Below, in pieces: positions 1-11,901 of a stretch of 64,000 bases of DNA. The position numbers were made by a program, and so were the translations under genes. Source of the stretch: Knufia peltigerae (taxonomy: Eukaryota; Ascomycota; Eurotiomycetes; Chaetothyriales; Trichomeriaceae); assembly GCA_030247855.1 (NCBI GenBank), contig JAPDRN010000003.1, positions 620,001 to 684,000 on the forward strand. The letters run 5' to 3'. The notes under the pieces were generated by a model. It did not search any database, was not told the origin of the DNA, and saw nothing but the letters and a program-made list of their open reading frames with translations. Numbering within the stretch: position 1 is the stretch's first letter; every line of letters starts with the position of its first letter.

Positions 1-2
1 GC

Positions 3-797
3 GAAGGATTTGGACATCGAAACATCAACGCGTCCAGGTCCGGTCTCCTGCATCTCCACACGTCCGAATCGTCATGGCTGATCCAGACTGGTCTCGCGCT
101 GACCGAGGGATCGCGCGAGTCCAAGGGCCAATCGTGGCTTGGGAAACGCGACTCTTCGACTTCGTTGCATTCCCCCGCTACGACGACGAACGCGGAGGAG
201 AGGGATTTCAACCACAACCAAAGATTACATCCCCGCTCTGGCCGGGTCACGCCGAGTTTGTCCAGACGGAGCAGTCACGCAGGCAGACGCAGTCGAAGGT
301 CGCTGGCCATGACACCCGCTCCCCAGACATCCATGGACGAAGAGGCGATGCCGCACTGGGACGACGCACAGACTCAAGCGGAGATTGCGGCGCAAGTGGA
401 GAGTGAATTCGCAGACGAGTTCGAGGACGACCCGTACGGAGTACTAGATTTTGAAGGGCAATTCGACAGTGAAGACGAGGAAGACGTCCGGCGCGAAATC
501 TCACGGTACAGGCTGGGGCGGTGGATGGACGGTGTGGTGGACGTCTTTCTGAGGCTGGAGGAGTTTCCGGATTCCGAAGGTGGCAGTAAAAGTGCACGAG
601 ATCATGATGTTGACTTGGAAGCTGGAAACCAAAAGCCTGAAATGTCTGATGTTGAAACTACAGTTCAGGTAAAAGATGCCGACGCTGCTAGTGCGGTTTC
701 TGATGCTTCTATTGAGCCTCCGCCTGATAAACCATCCGGTGTTTGGGATGATGTGGTCTGGTTTGGACGCCTCTTGGTCCGCACAGTCAGGTCATAG
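3..797 (+). CDS. C-terminal part of a DUF3984-like fungal protein (5' end outside window)
   Basis: The frame is open from the left edge and ends at TAG 795-797, so the start lies upstream. The first visible stretch contains SSWLIQTGLALTEGSRESK and then GQSWLGKRDSSTSL, which I recognise as the conserved core of the fungal DUF3984 family. This is followed by an acidic, low-complexity stretch with EFEDDPYG and a C-terminal amphipathic end (VWDDVVWFGRLLVRTVRS). No enzyme motif, signal peptide or clear membrane span is visible. It converges on the next gene (DUF7918-like) with about 170 nt between stops. The function of the family is unknown, and the family assignment rests on memory of its sequence pattern. 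Confidence 0.65.
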   Translation, partial: EGFGHRNINASRSGLLHLHTSESSWLIQTGLALTEGSRESKGQSWLGKRDSSTSLHSPATTTNAEERDFNHNQRLHPRSGRVTPSLSRRSSHAGRRSRRSLAMTPAPQTSMDEEAMPHWDDAQTQAEIAAQVESEFADEFEDDPYGVLDFEGQFDSEDEEDVRREISRYRLGRWMDGVVDVFLRLEEFPDSEGGSKSARDHDVDLEAGNQKPEMSDVETTVQVKDADAASAVSDASIEPPPDKPSGVWDDVVWFGRLLVRTVRS

Positions 798-969
798 GAC
801 TCTTCATGATATTATGTTTCCCGAGTTCCGATACCAAGAGCTCCGCCGCATTTGCTATCGTCATATTTGGCACCATGAATCTCCGACCGAAATAACTCCA
901 AAATGCTGCTGATGTCTTCTTCAGACTCCGAGTTGAGTCATCTCTTTCTCCTTGAATGGGACTTAGTCT

Positions 970-2179
970 TTAGTCAGACAAGTCAATGACCTCCGGCTCG
1001 ATACAGGGCTTCTTCTCTGAGCGCACGACCACAATATCATTGTCATCGTCCTCATCTCGGTCGGTAGCCTCACGCTTCAATCCACGGGTCACCATGCTGT
1101 TGGTATTGTCCGAAGCAGCTTCTTTCCTGACCTTGAAGTCTGGATCTTTCTTGATTTTGGACTCCGTGTCTTGACGACTGAGTATCAATTCGGCCTTTAT
1201 ATGAGCATTAGCGCAATCTCATCGCAAAGACCGGATGCTGCTATACCTGCTGGCGCGTAACCAGCTCTCTCAGCTCCTCATTTGACAAAGTGTTGACATC
1301 TCTTTGTTCCAATGGTACGGGACTTGGTGTTCTTGGAATGACTCCGAGTTTTTGCAAGTCACCTACAGGTGTCAGCTATGGTGCATATAGAAAACATTTG
1401 TGGCATACGCTTGGTTCTGTATAGAAACACGAAGATGGCAAGGGGATATTGATCAGCCTGCACCCCTTTTCTGACTCTGATTCTTTCGGCAGGACGCTCT
1501 GGACCTAGACTAGGCAGTGTCTCTTAGCACAAGCCTTACGCCATGAACAGCAAACCATGTCTTACCCTATGGTGGATCCGACCGCCTGACCTTTGAGTGC
1601 CTTTTCAGGAACAGGCCCTTCGTTTAACGAGATCTTCTCAAGTCCTTCGTCTTGGCTAGGAACCGTTTTATTTCGTTCGGCAACCACCCTGATGGTCCCC
1701 AGTTGAGCATACTTCTTGAAGTCTTCAGTGCCCTGGAGAGGTGCTTCCTCGGCTGGGGCATGTCAGCGACGCGCGACTAGTTGCTCGAGCGACTTACTGG
1801 TTTGCAATTCTTTCCAGAGGAAGCACTTCAGCATCGACGTATGGTCATTGACATCATATTGCGCACCATATCTGGTGGCGGATAGTGATCCTTTCAACAC
1901 ATATCTGCAATGGTCGAAGACTGATCCTGCTAGGTTCGTACCATCGAAGTATGATCTGAGTCCAATGTAATCAGCCGTGCCAAAATCTTGACCCTCTAGT
2001 AGCTTGTAATGTATGGCAAACTCTTCTCCAGGCGTCGACTCGATGTATTTGACAATCATGGGTGCGTTTCCATTTTTAGCGGCCTCGTGTTTCTCGACGA
2101 CGTCTGGATCAACGGTGTATTCTGGCAACACCCGTCCACCGCTGGAGACTGTCACCTCGATCTTGCCAAGGACAGCCAT
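970..2179 (-). CDS. DUF7918-like protein with a C-terminal SUMO-interaction-like motif
   Basis: Five exons close in frame: 2179-1798, 1752-1566, 1509-1409, 1362-1247, 1194-970 (336 aa). The N-terminus MAVLGKIEVTVSSGGR, the central LGPERPAERIRV and QYPLAIFVFLYRTK, and the downstream LQKLGVIPRTPSP are typical of the fungal DUF7918 family, whose role is unknown. The C-terminal 70 residues are charged and probably disordered; they contain a lysine/arginine/acidic run and end in PEVIDLSD. VIDLSD fits the hydrophobic-acidic consensus of a SUMO-interacting motif, an inference from pattern alone. The start is the first ATG of the conserved N-terminus. The gene is not part of the oxidoreductase clusters to its right. 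Confidence 0.8.
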
Positions 2180-2987
2180 ATTAGCGAGATGGACTTGTAT
2201 CTCGCATGAGAGAGGTTGTTGTTGTTGAAAGACGAGAAAGTTGTCGCAATATGAAAGATGGAAGGAGCAAAAGTGGAATGGTAAGCGAAATCGGGAAGAA
2301 GGTAGACCGGGGTGTGATCAAGTTATCAACTGACTCACGGGTGTCTATGGTCTCATCTACCCTTCATCATCCCAAAAACAGGCAAGGAAGATGTAAAGCA
2401 AACAGTACAATGAAAGTAAAGTGAGCGAATTCCAGCCAAGTGAAATGGTATGCCTTAGTAGGAGTGAGACAAAGACAAAACAACAGAAGAAGACTCATCC
2501 CGAAACCCCTCTTTCGAAGAAGGAGACTGATTATGGGAATTAGCAAACCATGGTAGAGTGCTCCGTAGAAACCTGATTACTTGAAAAGGGGAAAACACTC
2601 GATGAGACTTCGAAGCCCTGACCACTCCATCACCTAGCTATTACAAAAAACTCTCCCCAAGAACATTGCTCAAGATCACAGTCGAGACAATGTTGGTAAA
2701 CAATTCAGCTAATATAACCTTAGAAAGGGGGTTAGAGAATAAGGCATCCAGACTAGAGTTCCATTGTTGGACAAAGTTATTTTTCCCCCCAACATTTGAA
2801 GTCATTGATACCTAGCAAATAAGACCTCTGTATTGAGATACAGGAAGAGTTTACTCTGTGGTGTCAAGGTATGTATACAAAATCCATCCTTCGGGACAGA
2901 AACGACCCTTTTTCTACCACCATAGGTAAGTAACGGCGTATGGAATTCGTCCAGAAGATGTGGGATTTCCTCCACCAGGTTGGTTGG
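2180..2987. other. Intergenic region between the DUF7918-like gene and the first Zn2Cys6 regulator
   Basis: About 800 nt hold the promoter of the DUF7918-like gene (reading left) and the 3' flank of the regulator (also reading left). Short open frames here have no recognisable domain. I see no RNA gene, repeat or copy of either palindromic operator described elsewhere in the window. Confidence 0.5.
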
Positions 2988-4408
2988 CTATGTTGGCCAT
3001 GTCGGGAGATCTTCCCAATCTAGATCTTCCAGTGGCAGTGGCATCATGAACGGGTCAAGAAAGTTTTCCGATGTCAACATGCCGGACATGAATTGCTGGA
3101 GCATTCCGGAATGTTGGTCGGGCTGAGCATCATCGGGCACGGAATTTGTTGCAGCTTGCTCGCAAGAGAGTGGTGGGAGAGACGACATGGCCGTGTCGTT
3201 ATTATCATCGAGAGTGTCGGTAACGTCAGTGGTGGTGCTGTTGTTCGTCGGTTCAGCGGCTCCTTGTAGAGTCATGTTATCCGGACGAAGCTGAGTGGTG
3301 GTTGTCCACGGTCCCTGATTGTGGCCCTCGAATGACGAGGCGCCGCCGTTGTTGTCTCCGACCTCCAGCCAGTGTAGTAGGCTGCTGAATAGTCGATACA
3401 TCCAGTCCACAAACGGCCAATAGTCTCGAAACTCTGCAAGACCTAACAGGCACATCTTGGATTTGTGTTGAAGGACCCTCCTCCGTGCTCCCTGGCTTTG
3501 CTCCATCGAAACGATATGGATGGTGAAGGAGGCAAAAATCACCGCGATTCTGTATCGTTCCCGTTAGAAAAATAAGGAAGTCAATGTCACTTGGCCAATA
3601 AACGCAATGCCAATGTGGAGATGAAATCGAAGACACTCCGTAGAGCACAATAACCACATGTCTTGAAAAAAGGTCGGGCTTACAAATGTACTTGTGCCCG
3701 CGGCAGGAGACCCTCGCTAAGTAATTCTTCGACGATACGAGTCACGACATTGGCAGACGCCGGGACCATTGAGTGGGTGGTGGTGGTCTCGTTCTTTTGT
3801 TTCGAGTAGTCCAGGAAGCCTTTTCGATGTAGTATAATCCGGCAGAAACTGATATCACGTTTTATTTTCATCGTCAGCCACAATACCAAACGCTAGCAAA
3901 AAGGACAAAACGGGAGATGACAAGAACGGCAGGATGATGACACATACTGCAGACCCAGCATGAGCATTGCTGCAAACAGCATGGCTTGTGGGCCACGCTC
4001 TTCTCCTTCGCGGTATCGTAGCTCCTCGGGCAACTGCTTTTCCCAAGCCGAAAGATCATCATCGATGGCTCCTTTGGATTCAATAATGGGAGGATCTCTG
4101 TGAATTTGACGGGACGATCGGACGGCTCGAATCGCTCTGCCGACTTTAACCAATAGTATTAGCTTTGAGTCCCTCTCGCATGGGACTTTGGGGGGAAGAT
4201 TGTGTATGTGTGTACTTAGAGTCGCCAATTTAATCATTTCAATGCAATGCATAGCTCCTAGGGGTGGTATTTCGTTTTCGTCGCATTCAAAATCAGTCAG
4301 GCATAACGGTTCAACGTCGCAATCGTCGTCATTAATGATCATGGGTCGGCCCACGGACGCAGCATCGAAATGATCGCGTACCTAGAGAGTACATAACTTA
4401 GTGAACCC

Positions 4409-4439
<31 letters not shown>

Positions 4440-5809
4440 TTTCTGTGTGTGTTGACAGGGTTTCTGCGTAATCGAATATATGGCTTACATATAAAGTCCA
4501 CCAGATGCGTTTCCAGAGCTTTCTGTCTTTGGTGGATAGATGAGAGTTCTTGGTTCTGAGAGATGAAAGAAATGACAGTCAGTCAATATATTCGTGCTCT
4601 CTCACGATGTGTGTATAGATAAAGCGTGGGGGATTGGATCACATACGACCGATGCATGCCAGTCACTTGTGCCAGATGTATAGATGCCGCCAGCCAGTGG
4701 CTGAAGTCCTTTTTGTCCATGGGACTCCCCCACCAGAAACACATGAGGAAGAGAACCTGCACAATCGTGACCCGATCCTGTTCGTGATCCGCGTCGTACA
4801 GCGCTCTGACCCGCCTGTAAAGGGTAGATTGAGCGGCTCGGCGACTTGGCCAGAATTGTACGATGATGCTTTCGTCACAGCAGGTGGTGCCGGCAAATAG
4901 TAATGCCTGGAGGAGAATGATGGGTGCTTGACCCCTGTCGAAGTCGTCAAGAAACCTCTCTTTATCGAGGATGGGTTGTAAAGGATAAAGCCAGGTGAAG
5001 TACGCGTCGAGGAGTTTCCTTTGGATGTCGGGAGGTGGCAATGAAAAGGCCCCTTTCCTCTGGAGTAGGTTGATTTCTTCCAGCTGCACGTCGAGATCAT
5101 CATCCTGTGGAATGTCGTGCGGCTGATCCCTGACCGTCGGAGGCACTGAATAATGGATGTTGTTACTGTCCACTACCAATCGGGTGGTGCTCAGAAGCTG
5201 TCGGTTTTCAGGATACCTCGATTTGCTGCTACGAGCTCTTCGAAGGCTATCAGACCAGATCGACTCGTCTCCAAAATATAAGACTCTGTCGGTGGTCGTT
5301 TTGGTAGTCTGGCCAGTTTCATTCTTGTCCTGCTGCGTGGTATCCGTCAATCGTACGAGGATCATCTCCGACCCTTCTTCCTGGGCCGGGGTGCTCTTGT
5401 TGGAACGAGGCGAAAATGAAAGGTCTTCGCCTGCCACTGCGGATAGACTGAGAGCGATGCCGTCTTGTATGTTCTGATGGTGATCGGAGTGCTCTAATGG
5501 CTGTGTATGTGACAATCGGGGAAAGTTGGAACGATGTTGATGATGGCGGGCGGAAGTGCCACTCCCCTTGGCTCTTTCACACTGTGTTGGTTGAGACTGC
5601 GGAAGGAGTTCTTGATACATTGTATTTGTAGGTATTCCGAGATCGCATTCTTTATTGGCATCCAGACAAGCTTGACACTGATATTGACCGTAGTTCCCTC
5701 CCCTGGCGGAGGTCTCTGGCATCTTGCATCGTATATGGCGAGAATTGCAGTATTTACACGCCAACTTGCGCTTTCGCCGACGGTACGCACGACTCGAGCT
5801 TTGCTCCAT
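2988..5809 (-). CDS. Zn2Cys6 transcription factor with fungal middle homology region (region A regulator candidate)
   Basis: Six exons close in frame: 5809-4647, 4555-4489, 4381-4216, 4143-3948, 3848-3684, 3549-2988 (772 aa). A basic N-terminus RRRKRKLACKYC leads into a binuclear zinc cluster, Cys 18, 21, 28, 45, 48 and 55. The loop between the third and fourth cysteines is 16 residues, longer than usual. The middle homology region is clear: DAYFTWLYPLQPILDKERF, LLQALLFAGTTCCDE, then KLWKRIWWTLYVRDH and ASVGRPMIINDDDCDVEPL. The C-terminus is acidic and Trp/Leu-rich (DWEDLPTWP), consistent with an activation domain. Its promoter carries two tandem copies of TTTCG(C/G)CGAAA, the palindrome found before most region A genes, so it is the natural candidate regulator, possibly autoregulated (inference). 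Intron 2 holds a CT-repeat. Confidence 0.85.
4412..4444. repeat. CT dinucleotide microsatellite inside an intron
   Basis: A run of about 14 CT units followed by TTTCTGTGTGTGTG lies in the second intron (4488-4382) of the Zn2Cys6 gene. Read on the coding strand it is a purine run, so it is not the polypyrimidine tract of that intron. Its length probably varies between strains. Confidence 0.85.
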
Positions 5810-6530
5810 TGCTGAATAACTGGTGTTAAGGGCAGGAGGGATGATTCAACTCGTATTGCGAAAGTAATACAATACGTAAGGTGAGATTAAAGTAATACTG
5901 TCCAGGGAGAGAAGCCGTGGGTGTGACCACTGCTTTTTATTACTAATGTCAAGGAACCCCACACTTTTGGACCGCTGAGGACGCGGGTTGACGCAGATCT
6001 GGAGATAGAGATCTTGGGCCGGGAGGACGACTGAGCGAGCATGCTCGCCCTTCCAGACGGTCACTTGCAGCATCAATCAGATCAACAATCGCTTGCTACT
6101 CAAGAACTGGTTCTTGGCCACCGCACATGTAGACGCCGGGTTCAGATTGTTCTTGTGCGTGGAACAATTGGGAAGATTATCTCTGTCGGAAGCCTCTTTG
6201 GATACTTCTGTTTCATTTGAATCAGATTCGGAGTATTGATCAAGCCCCAGCTTTGTAGTAGTTCGTCTGATCTAATCATTGGTCATGCTATCAAGAAAAA
6301 CGGAATTTGCCAGTGGTAACTCTTAGCCTGAGGGTAGCTAGAGCACATCATCCCGCGCGTCCTTTTCCTTACTTCAAAGTACACGTTAAAGCTGTTAGCT
6401 GGATCGAAGACATACTCCGTACTGTGCGAGCAGAAACTGTGATCTTCGGGTTCCGAACCACTTTGTCTCAAGCCTAATCGTAGCCCAAAATGTATACGCC
6501 ACTGTGGCCCTCTCACCACTTTCGCCGAAA

Positions 6531-6555
6531 CAACTGAGCCAACATTTCGGCGAAA
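6531..6555. promoter_or_regulatory. Two tandem TTTCGSCGAAA palindromes upstream of the Zn2Cys6 regulator
   Basis: TTCGCCGAAA at 6531-6540 is followed by TTTCGGCGAAA at 6545-6555; the second sits inside a 17-nt palindrome with one central base, ACATTTCGGCGAAATGT (6542-6558). They lie 720-750 nt upstream of the regulator start at 5809, in an otherwise featureless 890-nt intergenic region (5810-6700) that also holds the 3' flank of the first SDR. The inverted TCG-N1-CGA layout suits a dimeric Zn2Cys6 protein. Binding is inferred from recurrence. Confidence 0.7.
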
Positions 6556-6700
6556 TGTGGCCCACTTAATTCTGAAGCAGAATTATTCTGCTGTACCTAG
6601 CACAAGTGCTTGTTCCATGTTCCCTGTCAGAGGTCTAAGACCAAGTTCTCGTTGCTTGAGACTTTGGTACTGACTTGCCTTCTGGCGGTCGAAATCCTCC

Positions 6701-7577
6701 TTATGTGTTGCACGCTCTGACCCAAGCACCATCCACCGGCAACTCAACACCGCTCACGTAACTTGCTCGCTCACTTGCCAGCCACACTGCCGCTTCGGCC
6801 AACTCTTCAGCAGTACCCATTCGTCTGAATGGGATCAGGCTGACGAGCTTGTTGTAGTCTGTACCTGCTGCTTTTGCCTTTTCCACTAACGGGGTACTGA
6901 TGAAACCCGGACAGATGGCGTTGACTCTGATCCCGTCCTCCGCGTACGCTACAGCATCCGTCCTTGTCAGTCCCAACACTCCCGATTTCGAGGCGGGATA
7001 AGCCCCGGCCGTTGCATGCGCTGTGATACCAAAAATACTGCTGATGTTGACGATAGCCCCTCGCTGTGTCACCATTCCTTCGGCATGATTGCGAATTTTC
7101 AGAGTAGGCTCTTGATTCAGGAACTGGCGGATCTGCGCCCTTTCGCAAAGCCACAAGCCTCTGAGGTTGATGTTTATGACTCGGTCGAATGCCTCCGTCT
7201 CCAGCTCATGCGTTCGTAATCTGGGTCTACTTGTCACGCCGGCACTATTGATGCAATAATGAATCGCTCCAAAGCTAGTGACGGCAGCCTCGACCATCTG
7301 GGTGACGTCGACCTCTTTGCTCATATCGCCGACGAATAGAACGGTCTCAACAGAAGCTTCGATGCTCTTGAGCTCGTCTGAGACCTCCTCCAGACCACTT
7401 CTAGTCAAGTCCGCGAGCACAAGCCTTGTACATCCTTCCTCGACCAGGATCTTGGCACATGCTCGTCCGATACCAGATGCTGCTCCGGTGACCAGGCCGA
7501 CCCTTATGTCGTGGTTAGTTGAGCGGCACCTTTCCGTGGGAAATAGAATCTTACCCTGTCATCAAAAGGGGTGCCAT
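6701..7577 (-). CDS. Short-chain dehydrogenase/reductase (classical SDR), first copy
   Basis: Two exons, 7577-7555 and 7502-6701 (274 aa), close in frame; the start sits in a 23-nt first exon needed to complete the nucleotide-binding strand. Classical SDR landmarks are present: TGAASGIG near residues 14-21, acidic LADL after beta-2 (favouring NAD), NSAG, NISS, the catalytic pair in YPASK, and the ICPGFISTP loop. It should interconvert an alcohol and a ketone in the cytosol; no targeting tail is seen (ends RACNT). It is divergent from a second SDR, and the shared 717-nt spacer carries two TTCGSCGAA palindromes. The role in opening an alicyclic substrate is inferred from neighbours; the substrate is unknown. 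Confidence 0.85.
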
Positions 7578-8294
7578 TGTTGAACGTGACAAGTGGTTAG
7601 AGCGGGGTTGGTGTAGTGATCGTCGTTTCTGTTGCAAAGTGCTGCGCTTTATATTCACTACAGGCGTTTCCGACTCCCACTACAAGCCGCCTCGTGAAGG
7701 CCTTTCGGAATATCGAGATCTACGTCATATTACCAGTGCTAGTTGTAAGATCGTAGATATGATCCTGGCTCTTGTACGTTTTTTTCGGCGAACTTTGAGC
7801 CAGGCCCCTACCAGCATTGGTAGAGCCAACGATGTCGAAACTGATGGTTAGCTAGAGTGATCTACTGTCGAGCTCCAACAAGGCCGAAAGATCTCGGTGC
7901 ACATAGTGGTGTAGCCTCGAATGCTGCATCTGGACCCCCTGGCTCATGTCGATGCCCTGCTCAAGGATGGTGGTTTCGCCGAAGCTTCCAAATTATGAGT
8001 GAGCCTAGATCGGCTTTACTATCCGGCTCGTCTTCCCTTTCCAGGTTCTCAAGTTCGGTATCTGTGTAAGACTAGACCCTACTTGGACCTGATGAATAAG
8101 AGCCACGTTGAAGGATGAGAACCTGGAGTTAACCGTCCTGGAAACGGGGCGAAATAAAGGAGTCGAGACATTTACCCGTTGTCGAAGACATACACACACT
8201 CTCTGCCAACTCAATATCAACGCTCTTGGAAGTTAGTTTCCATCCAAAATCTGCGATAGGACACTGCTTGGTCGTCTGTTATATCACTGAATCT
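7578..8294. promoter_or_regulatory. Divergent SDR/SDR promoter with two TTCGSCGAA palindromes
   Basis: The region separates two SDR genes transcribed away from each other. TTCGGCGAA occurs at 7794-7802 and TTCGCCGAA at 7975-7983, about 220 nt from the left start and 310 nt from the right start. Open frames inside it are short and unrecognisable. The same palindrome occurs before most other region A genes, so these are probably operators of the region A regulator. Confidence 0.65.
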
Positions 8295-9342
8295 ATGGGG
8301 GGACGTTTCAACGAGGCAGTGGTATTTATCACTGGGGGTACCTCTGGGTTGGGAGCACAGACCTGCGAACGGTTCCTGGGTGAAGGCGCCACTGTCTTTG
8401 TGACGGATCTGAAGGTATTTTCTCCATGGTACATCAAGACGTCGAAGATTTCGGGGAGTCTGGCCAGGCTCAAACCGACAGACAAGACACCATTGTCCGC
8501 CGCCATACCTCTATCTGTTGCAAACTACTGACGAGAATCAACCACGAAGGAACGGGATGCAATTCAGCGCTTTGGTCCGAATGCTCACTTTCATCCATGC
8601 GATGTCTCAAGTAAACAATTCGTCTTAATGTCCTTGTCCACCTTTATACGGATCGTATGATTGCACTGACACTGAGAACACGTTTAGACCCAAAGTCCTG
8701 CTTTGCCGCTGTCGATGCTTGCATCGCGAGATTCAATAAAATTGATGTCCTCTTCCACAACGCCGCCATGCTGAGCCCGATAGTCTCTGTGGTCGAACAT
8801 GACGTTGACGTGTTCAATAAAGTCATCATGACCAACCTCTGTGGCGCCTTTTACCTTGCCAAAGCTGTCATTCCGCACATGAAAAAGGTGGGAAAAGGAG
8901 TGATTGTGAATACTGCCAGTATCTCTGGCATTGGTGGAGATTATGGTCTTTCCTCCTACAATGCCGCAAAAGGCGGATTGATCAACCTTACACGAACAAT
9001 CGCCATAGACCATGCACGGGATGGAATTCGTGCGGTAACAGTTTGTCCCGGATTTATGAACACTCCAATGACGCAAGAGACCCTGAAAAATGAAGAATTG
9101 AGAGAAGAGTTGTTCGAGAGCATACCCATGAACCGCGGAGGGCATCCGAACGAAGTGGCACAGCTGGTTCTTTTTCTGGCTTCAGATGAAGCATCTTATA
9201 TTACTGGCCATCGTGAGGTTCCCATCCCAAGTGTGTCTGGTCATCTGGTCACCACTGACTAAACACAGCGTTTATCGTGGACGGTGGATGGATTGCTCGT
9301 AACCCAAGTCCAAATTGGCAGAGGTACATTGGCGAAGCCTGA
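8295..9342 (+). CDS. Short-chain dehydrogenase/reductase (classical SDR), second copy
   Basis: Four exons, 8295-8414, 8550-8610, 8688-9212 and 9269-9342, close in frame (259 aa). TGGTSGLG near residues 13-20 is the dinucleotide-binding motif and FVTDLK ends beta-2 with Asp, suggesting NAD. NAAM, NTASISG, the catalytic YNAAK and CPGFMNTP follow in order, and DGGW closes the fold. The second exon acceptor (ACGAAG before 8550) was chosen because it keeps the frame and the family spacing; it has a poor pyrimidine tract. It shares a divergent promoter with the first SDR but the two are not close copies, so they probably act on different alcohol or ketone intermediates of the same route (inference). 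It has no organelle signal. Confidence 0.83.
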
Positions 9343-9767
9343 AGTGGTACTCCCAAGGATTGGCAAAGAGGCCTTGAGCATCTCAAAAACACGAGATAGC
9401 ATATGATATCAATACCCAAGGCGGAGAACCATGTACAAGGATGCTGAGGCTGCAAGAAGGAAGCAAGTGTGGACCGCGTGTCACGCATGAGAGCTCAATA
9501 CCTCGTCTGGATGCTGTGCACTGTGATTGTATCCGTGAAAGCAAGTAGAGATTACCAATCACCTTTATTTTCACAGTTCCAAGCCTTGAGCACCGGTCTG
9601 GAGAGTCCCCTGGATGAGCGCAGACTGTGTCAAATTCGCCGAATAGCAAAGATTATCCGCGCCAACGTTAACTCGGCATTGACATCATCTGGCGGGGCGT
9701 TTCCAAGTATATCTTGAAGCTATGCGTAATCGCGAGTCTATCTCCTGTTCCAAGATTGTCAAATATC
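9343..9767. promoter_or_regulatory. Promoter of the PRISE-type reductase with one TTCGCCGAA palindrome
   Basis: Between the second SDR and the PRISE-type gene, TTCGCCGAA lies at 9635-9643, about 125 nt before the ATG at 9768. No gene or repeat is seen in the rest of the 425 nt. Confidence 0.65.
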
Positions 9768-11283
9768 ATGGCTCACACGACAAGCAAGACATACCAAGTA
9801 CGCTCAGAAGGCATTTTTCGCGGCTTGCCCGTCATCGATCCTACTCAGAAGAATCTTCGAGCGATCGTTGTCGGCGCCAGTGGTCAATCCGGCCAACCAG
9901 TGGTTGATGTGCTTAGCTCCAGTCCGGACCGATGGGAGAAGATATATGCCCTGTCGAGGAGACCACCAGCAACAGAGGCGAAGAACGTCGAGCACGTAGC
10001 CGTGGATTTGCTCTGGGAGCCTGATCAAATTGCTAGTGCCTTACGGAAACACAAAGTCCAGGCGTAAGGTTACATTTCTACAGGTCCTGTTTTGTGTACT
10101 GGGGAAAAGGAATTGACATTGCTACCTACTCAGTGATTACATCTTCTACTTCGGCTATGTACAGGTTGCAAGGCAAGGGGTCGACTCGGAGGTGTTTGGG
10201 GATGCAAATCACTTGGCCGAAACTAATGGTGAGAGACTTCCATCCGACACGCAGGTGAACCCGTTCTAAACGGTTCCATTGTAGGACGACTCTTTGAGAA
10301 TTTTCTTTCCGCCTTGGACCAGGCAGATGTTCAGCCAAGGCGAATCGTGCTTCAGACTGGAGGGAAGAACTACGGCGTTCACCAAGGCCACGTGAACGTC
10401 CCTCTGACTGAAGGAGCTCCTAGGGTAGAGTTAGAGCCCAACTTCTATTACACCCAAGAAGATTTATTGGTGAAGTATTCCCAAACCCACCCTGGGGTCA
10501 GCTACAACGTTACAATGCCGCAGTGGATTCTGGCAGCCGTCGCCGGTACAGATATGACCATCTTCTATCCGCTGGCAGTCTATGCTGTCATTCAGCGAAA
10601 GCTCAACCAACCCCTGAGGTATCCTGGTGATTTGCTATCTTGGGACAACAATCATCCTATATCCTCGGGTTTCATTCTTGGTACATTTTACGAATGGTTG
10701 GTGTTGACTGAAGGCACCGCGGGGGAGTCTTTCAACATCACCGATGGCTCCGAGTTCACTTTCTCCAAGCTATGGCCAATTCTGGCGTCCTGGTTTGACT
10801 TAAAGTGGCTTCCACCTAGGGAGGACGCCAGCTACCACGAGGTAGAGTTGCCATTTGTTCCGAGGGGGTATGTTGGAGACCTTGTCGTTTCCCTCACATT
10901 TGATCACTTGCTGATGTCGTATGTTAGATACGGCCCTAAGGGAAAGCTCCGGTCCACTTTTAGCTTCATCGATTGGGCAAAGGAGCCAGCAACTCGGCAA
11001 GCCTGGGCTGAGCTGAAGCAAGAATACGAACTCAAACCCGAGCCTTTACAAGACCCCGACAAGACATTTGCTTTCCTACAGTTCGCGCTCGAGCTGACCT
11101 GGTCCTGGCAAACAAGGTGAGAAGCGCTCAAAAATCATGTCGAAACCAAGATAAATTACTCATCATGATTCTAGTATGGACAAAGCCCGCAAGTTTGGTT
11201 GGCATGGCTCTGTAGACTCCATAGAATCCATACATGCGGTCTTCAAAAACTTCACGGAGATGAAAATGCTGCCACCTTTCTGA
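9768..11283 (+). CDS. PRISE-family (progesterone 5-beta-reductase / iridoid synthase-like) NADPH enone reductase
   Basis: Four exons, 9768-10063, 10134-10228, 10285-11116 and 11175-11283, close in frame (443 aa). The N-terminal Rossmann strand reads AIVVGASGQSGQPVVDVL, followed by YALSRRPP. ILQTGGKNYGVHQG and PNFYYTQEDLL match the conserved tracts of PRISE enzymes, whose active-site tyrosine lies in the FYY motif. Known members reduce activated C=C bonds of enones: delta-4 3-ketosteroids, 8-oxogeranial and small enones. Fungal members are common in terpenoid and mycotoxin loci and are mostly uncharacterised. It is about 50 residues longer than plant enzymes. The promoter carries the region A palindrome. 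Saturation of an enone before Baeyer-Villiger oxidation is my inference; the substrate cannot be read from sequence. Confidence 0.82.
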
Positions 11284-11901
11284 AATCGGAAGTTATGCAA
11301 CAAAAACAACACGACTCATTTGGCGGTGTATTTTGTGGAGACAACAATGCAGTAGGTTTTACAAGTAGTGGCACTGCTGGTAGCTTAGACTGAAGCACAG
11401 CAATGGGAACATTGCATCTATGACTTCTAGCTTTTCTTTCAGGCACCCGCCCAAGTCCCAGGAGAATCTCGCGCAAGTTGTGGATCGCCATCTGCGATAG
11501 ACCTACCTAGAAGTATACGAGAAATTTATCTATCGTTTCCGTGGTACTGTCTTGACTCTAGTTATTCCCCGACCGTCCTTTCCACTAGAATTTCACCTGC
11601 GGCAAGGCCGTTGCTCACCAAGTCAGTCGATTTCGCCGGGAACGTTATAACTTCGCCGAATCGTGTAGCGTCAGCACCTTACGAACTTCAGCACATGATG
11701 TGTACACGCAGGTCGGCACCGCAATAGCCGAATTGGTCGATATTGCAGCTCAAAATAATATAATCTTCTGCCGACAGATATCAAAGGTCAATGTAAACAG
11801 CGTCGAAACTCATCCGCAAGGCTACGCATGCTTTCTGCATCGCAGTTGTGTAACGACAGCAGAGCTAGAAACCAAAAAGATCAACGGGACCCAAACCAGT
11901 C
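11284..11901. promoter_or_regulatory. Promoter of the Gre2/DFR-like reductase with one TTCGCCGAA palindrome
   Basis: TTCGCCGAA lies at 11652-11660, about 240 nt before the ATG at 11902. A degenerate copy, TTTCGCCGG, lies at 11631-11639. The remaining sequence, including a short open frame at 11700-12104, has no recognisable gene. Confidence 0.6.

Noticed and set aside
6283..6519. A 78-codon frame between the first regulator and the first SDR
   Set aside because: Low information content, no domain, and it lies in the regulator promoter close to the tandem palindromes.
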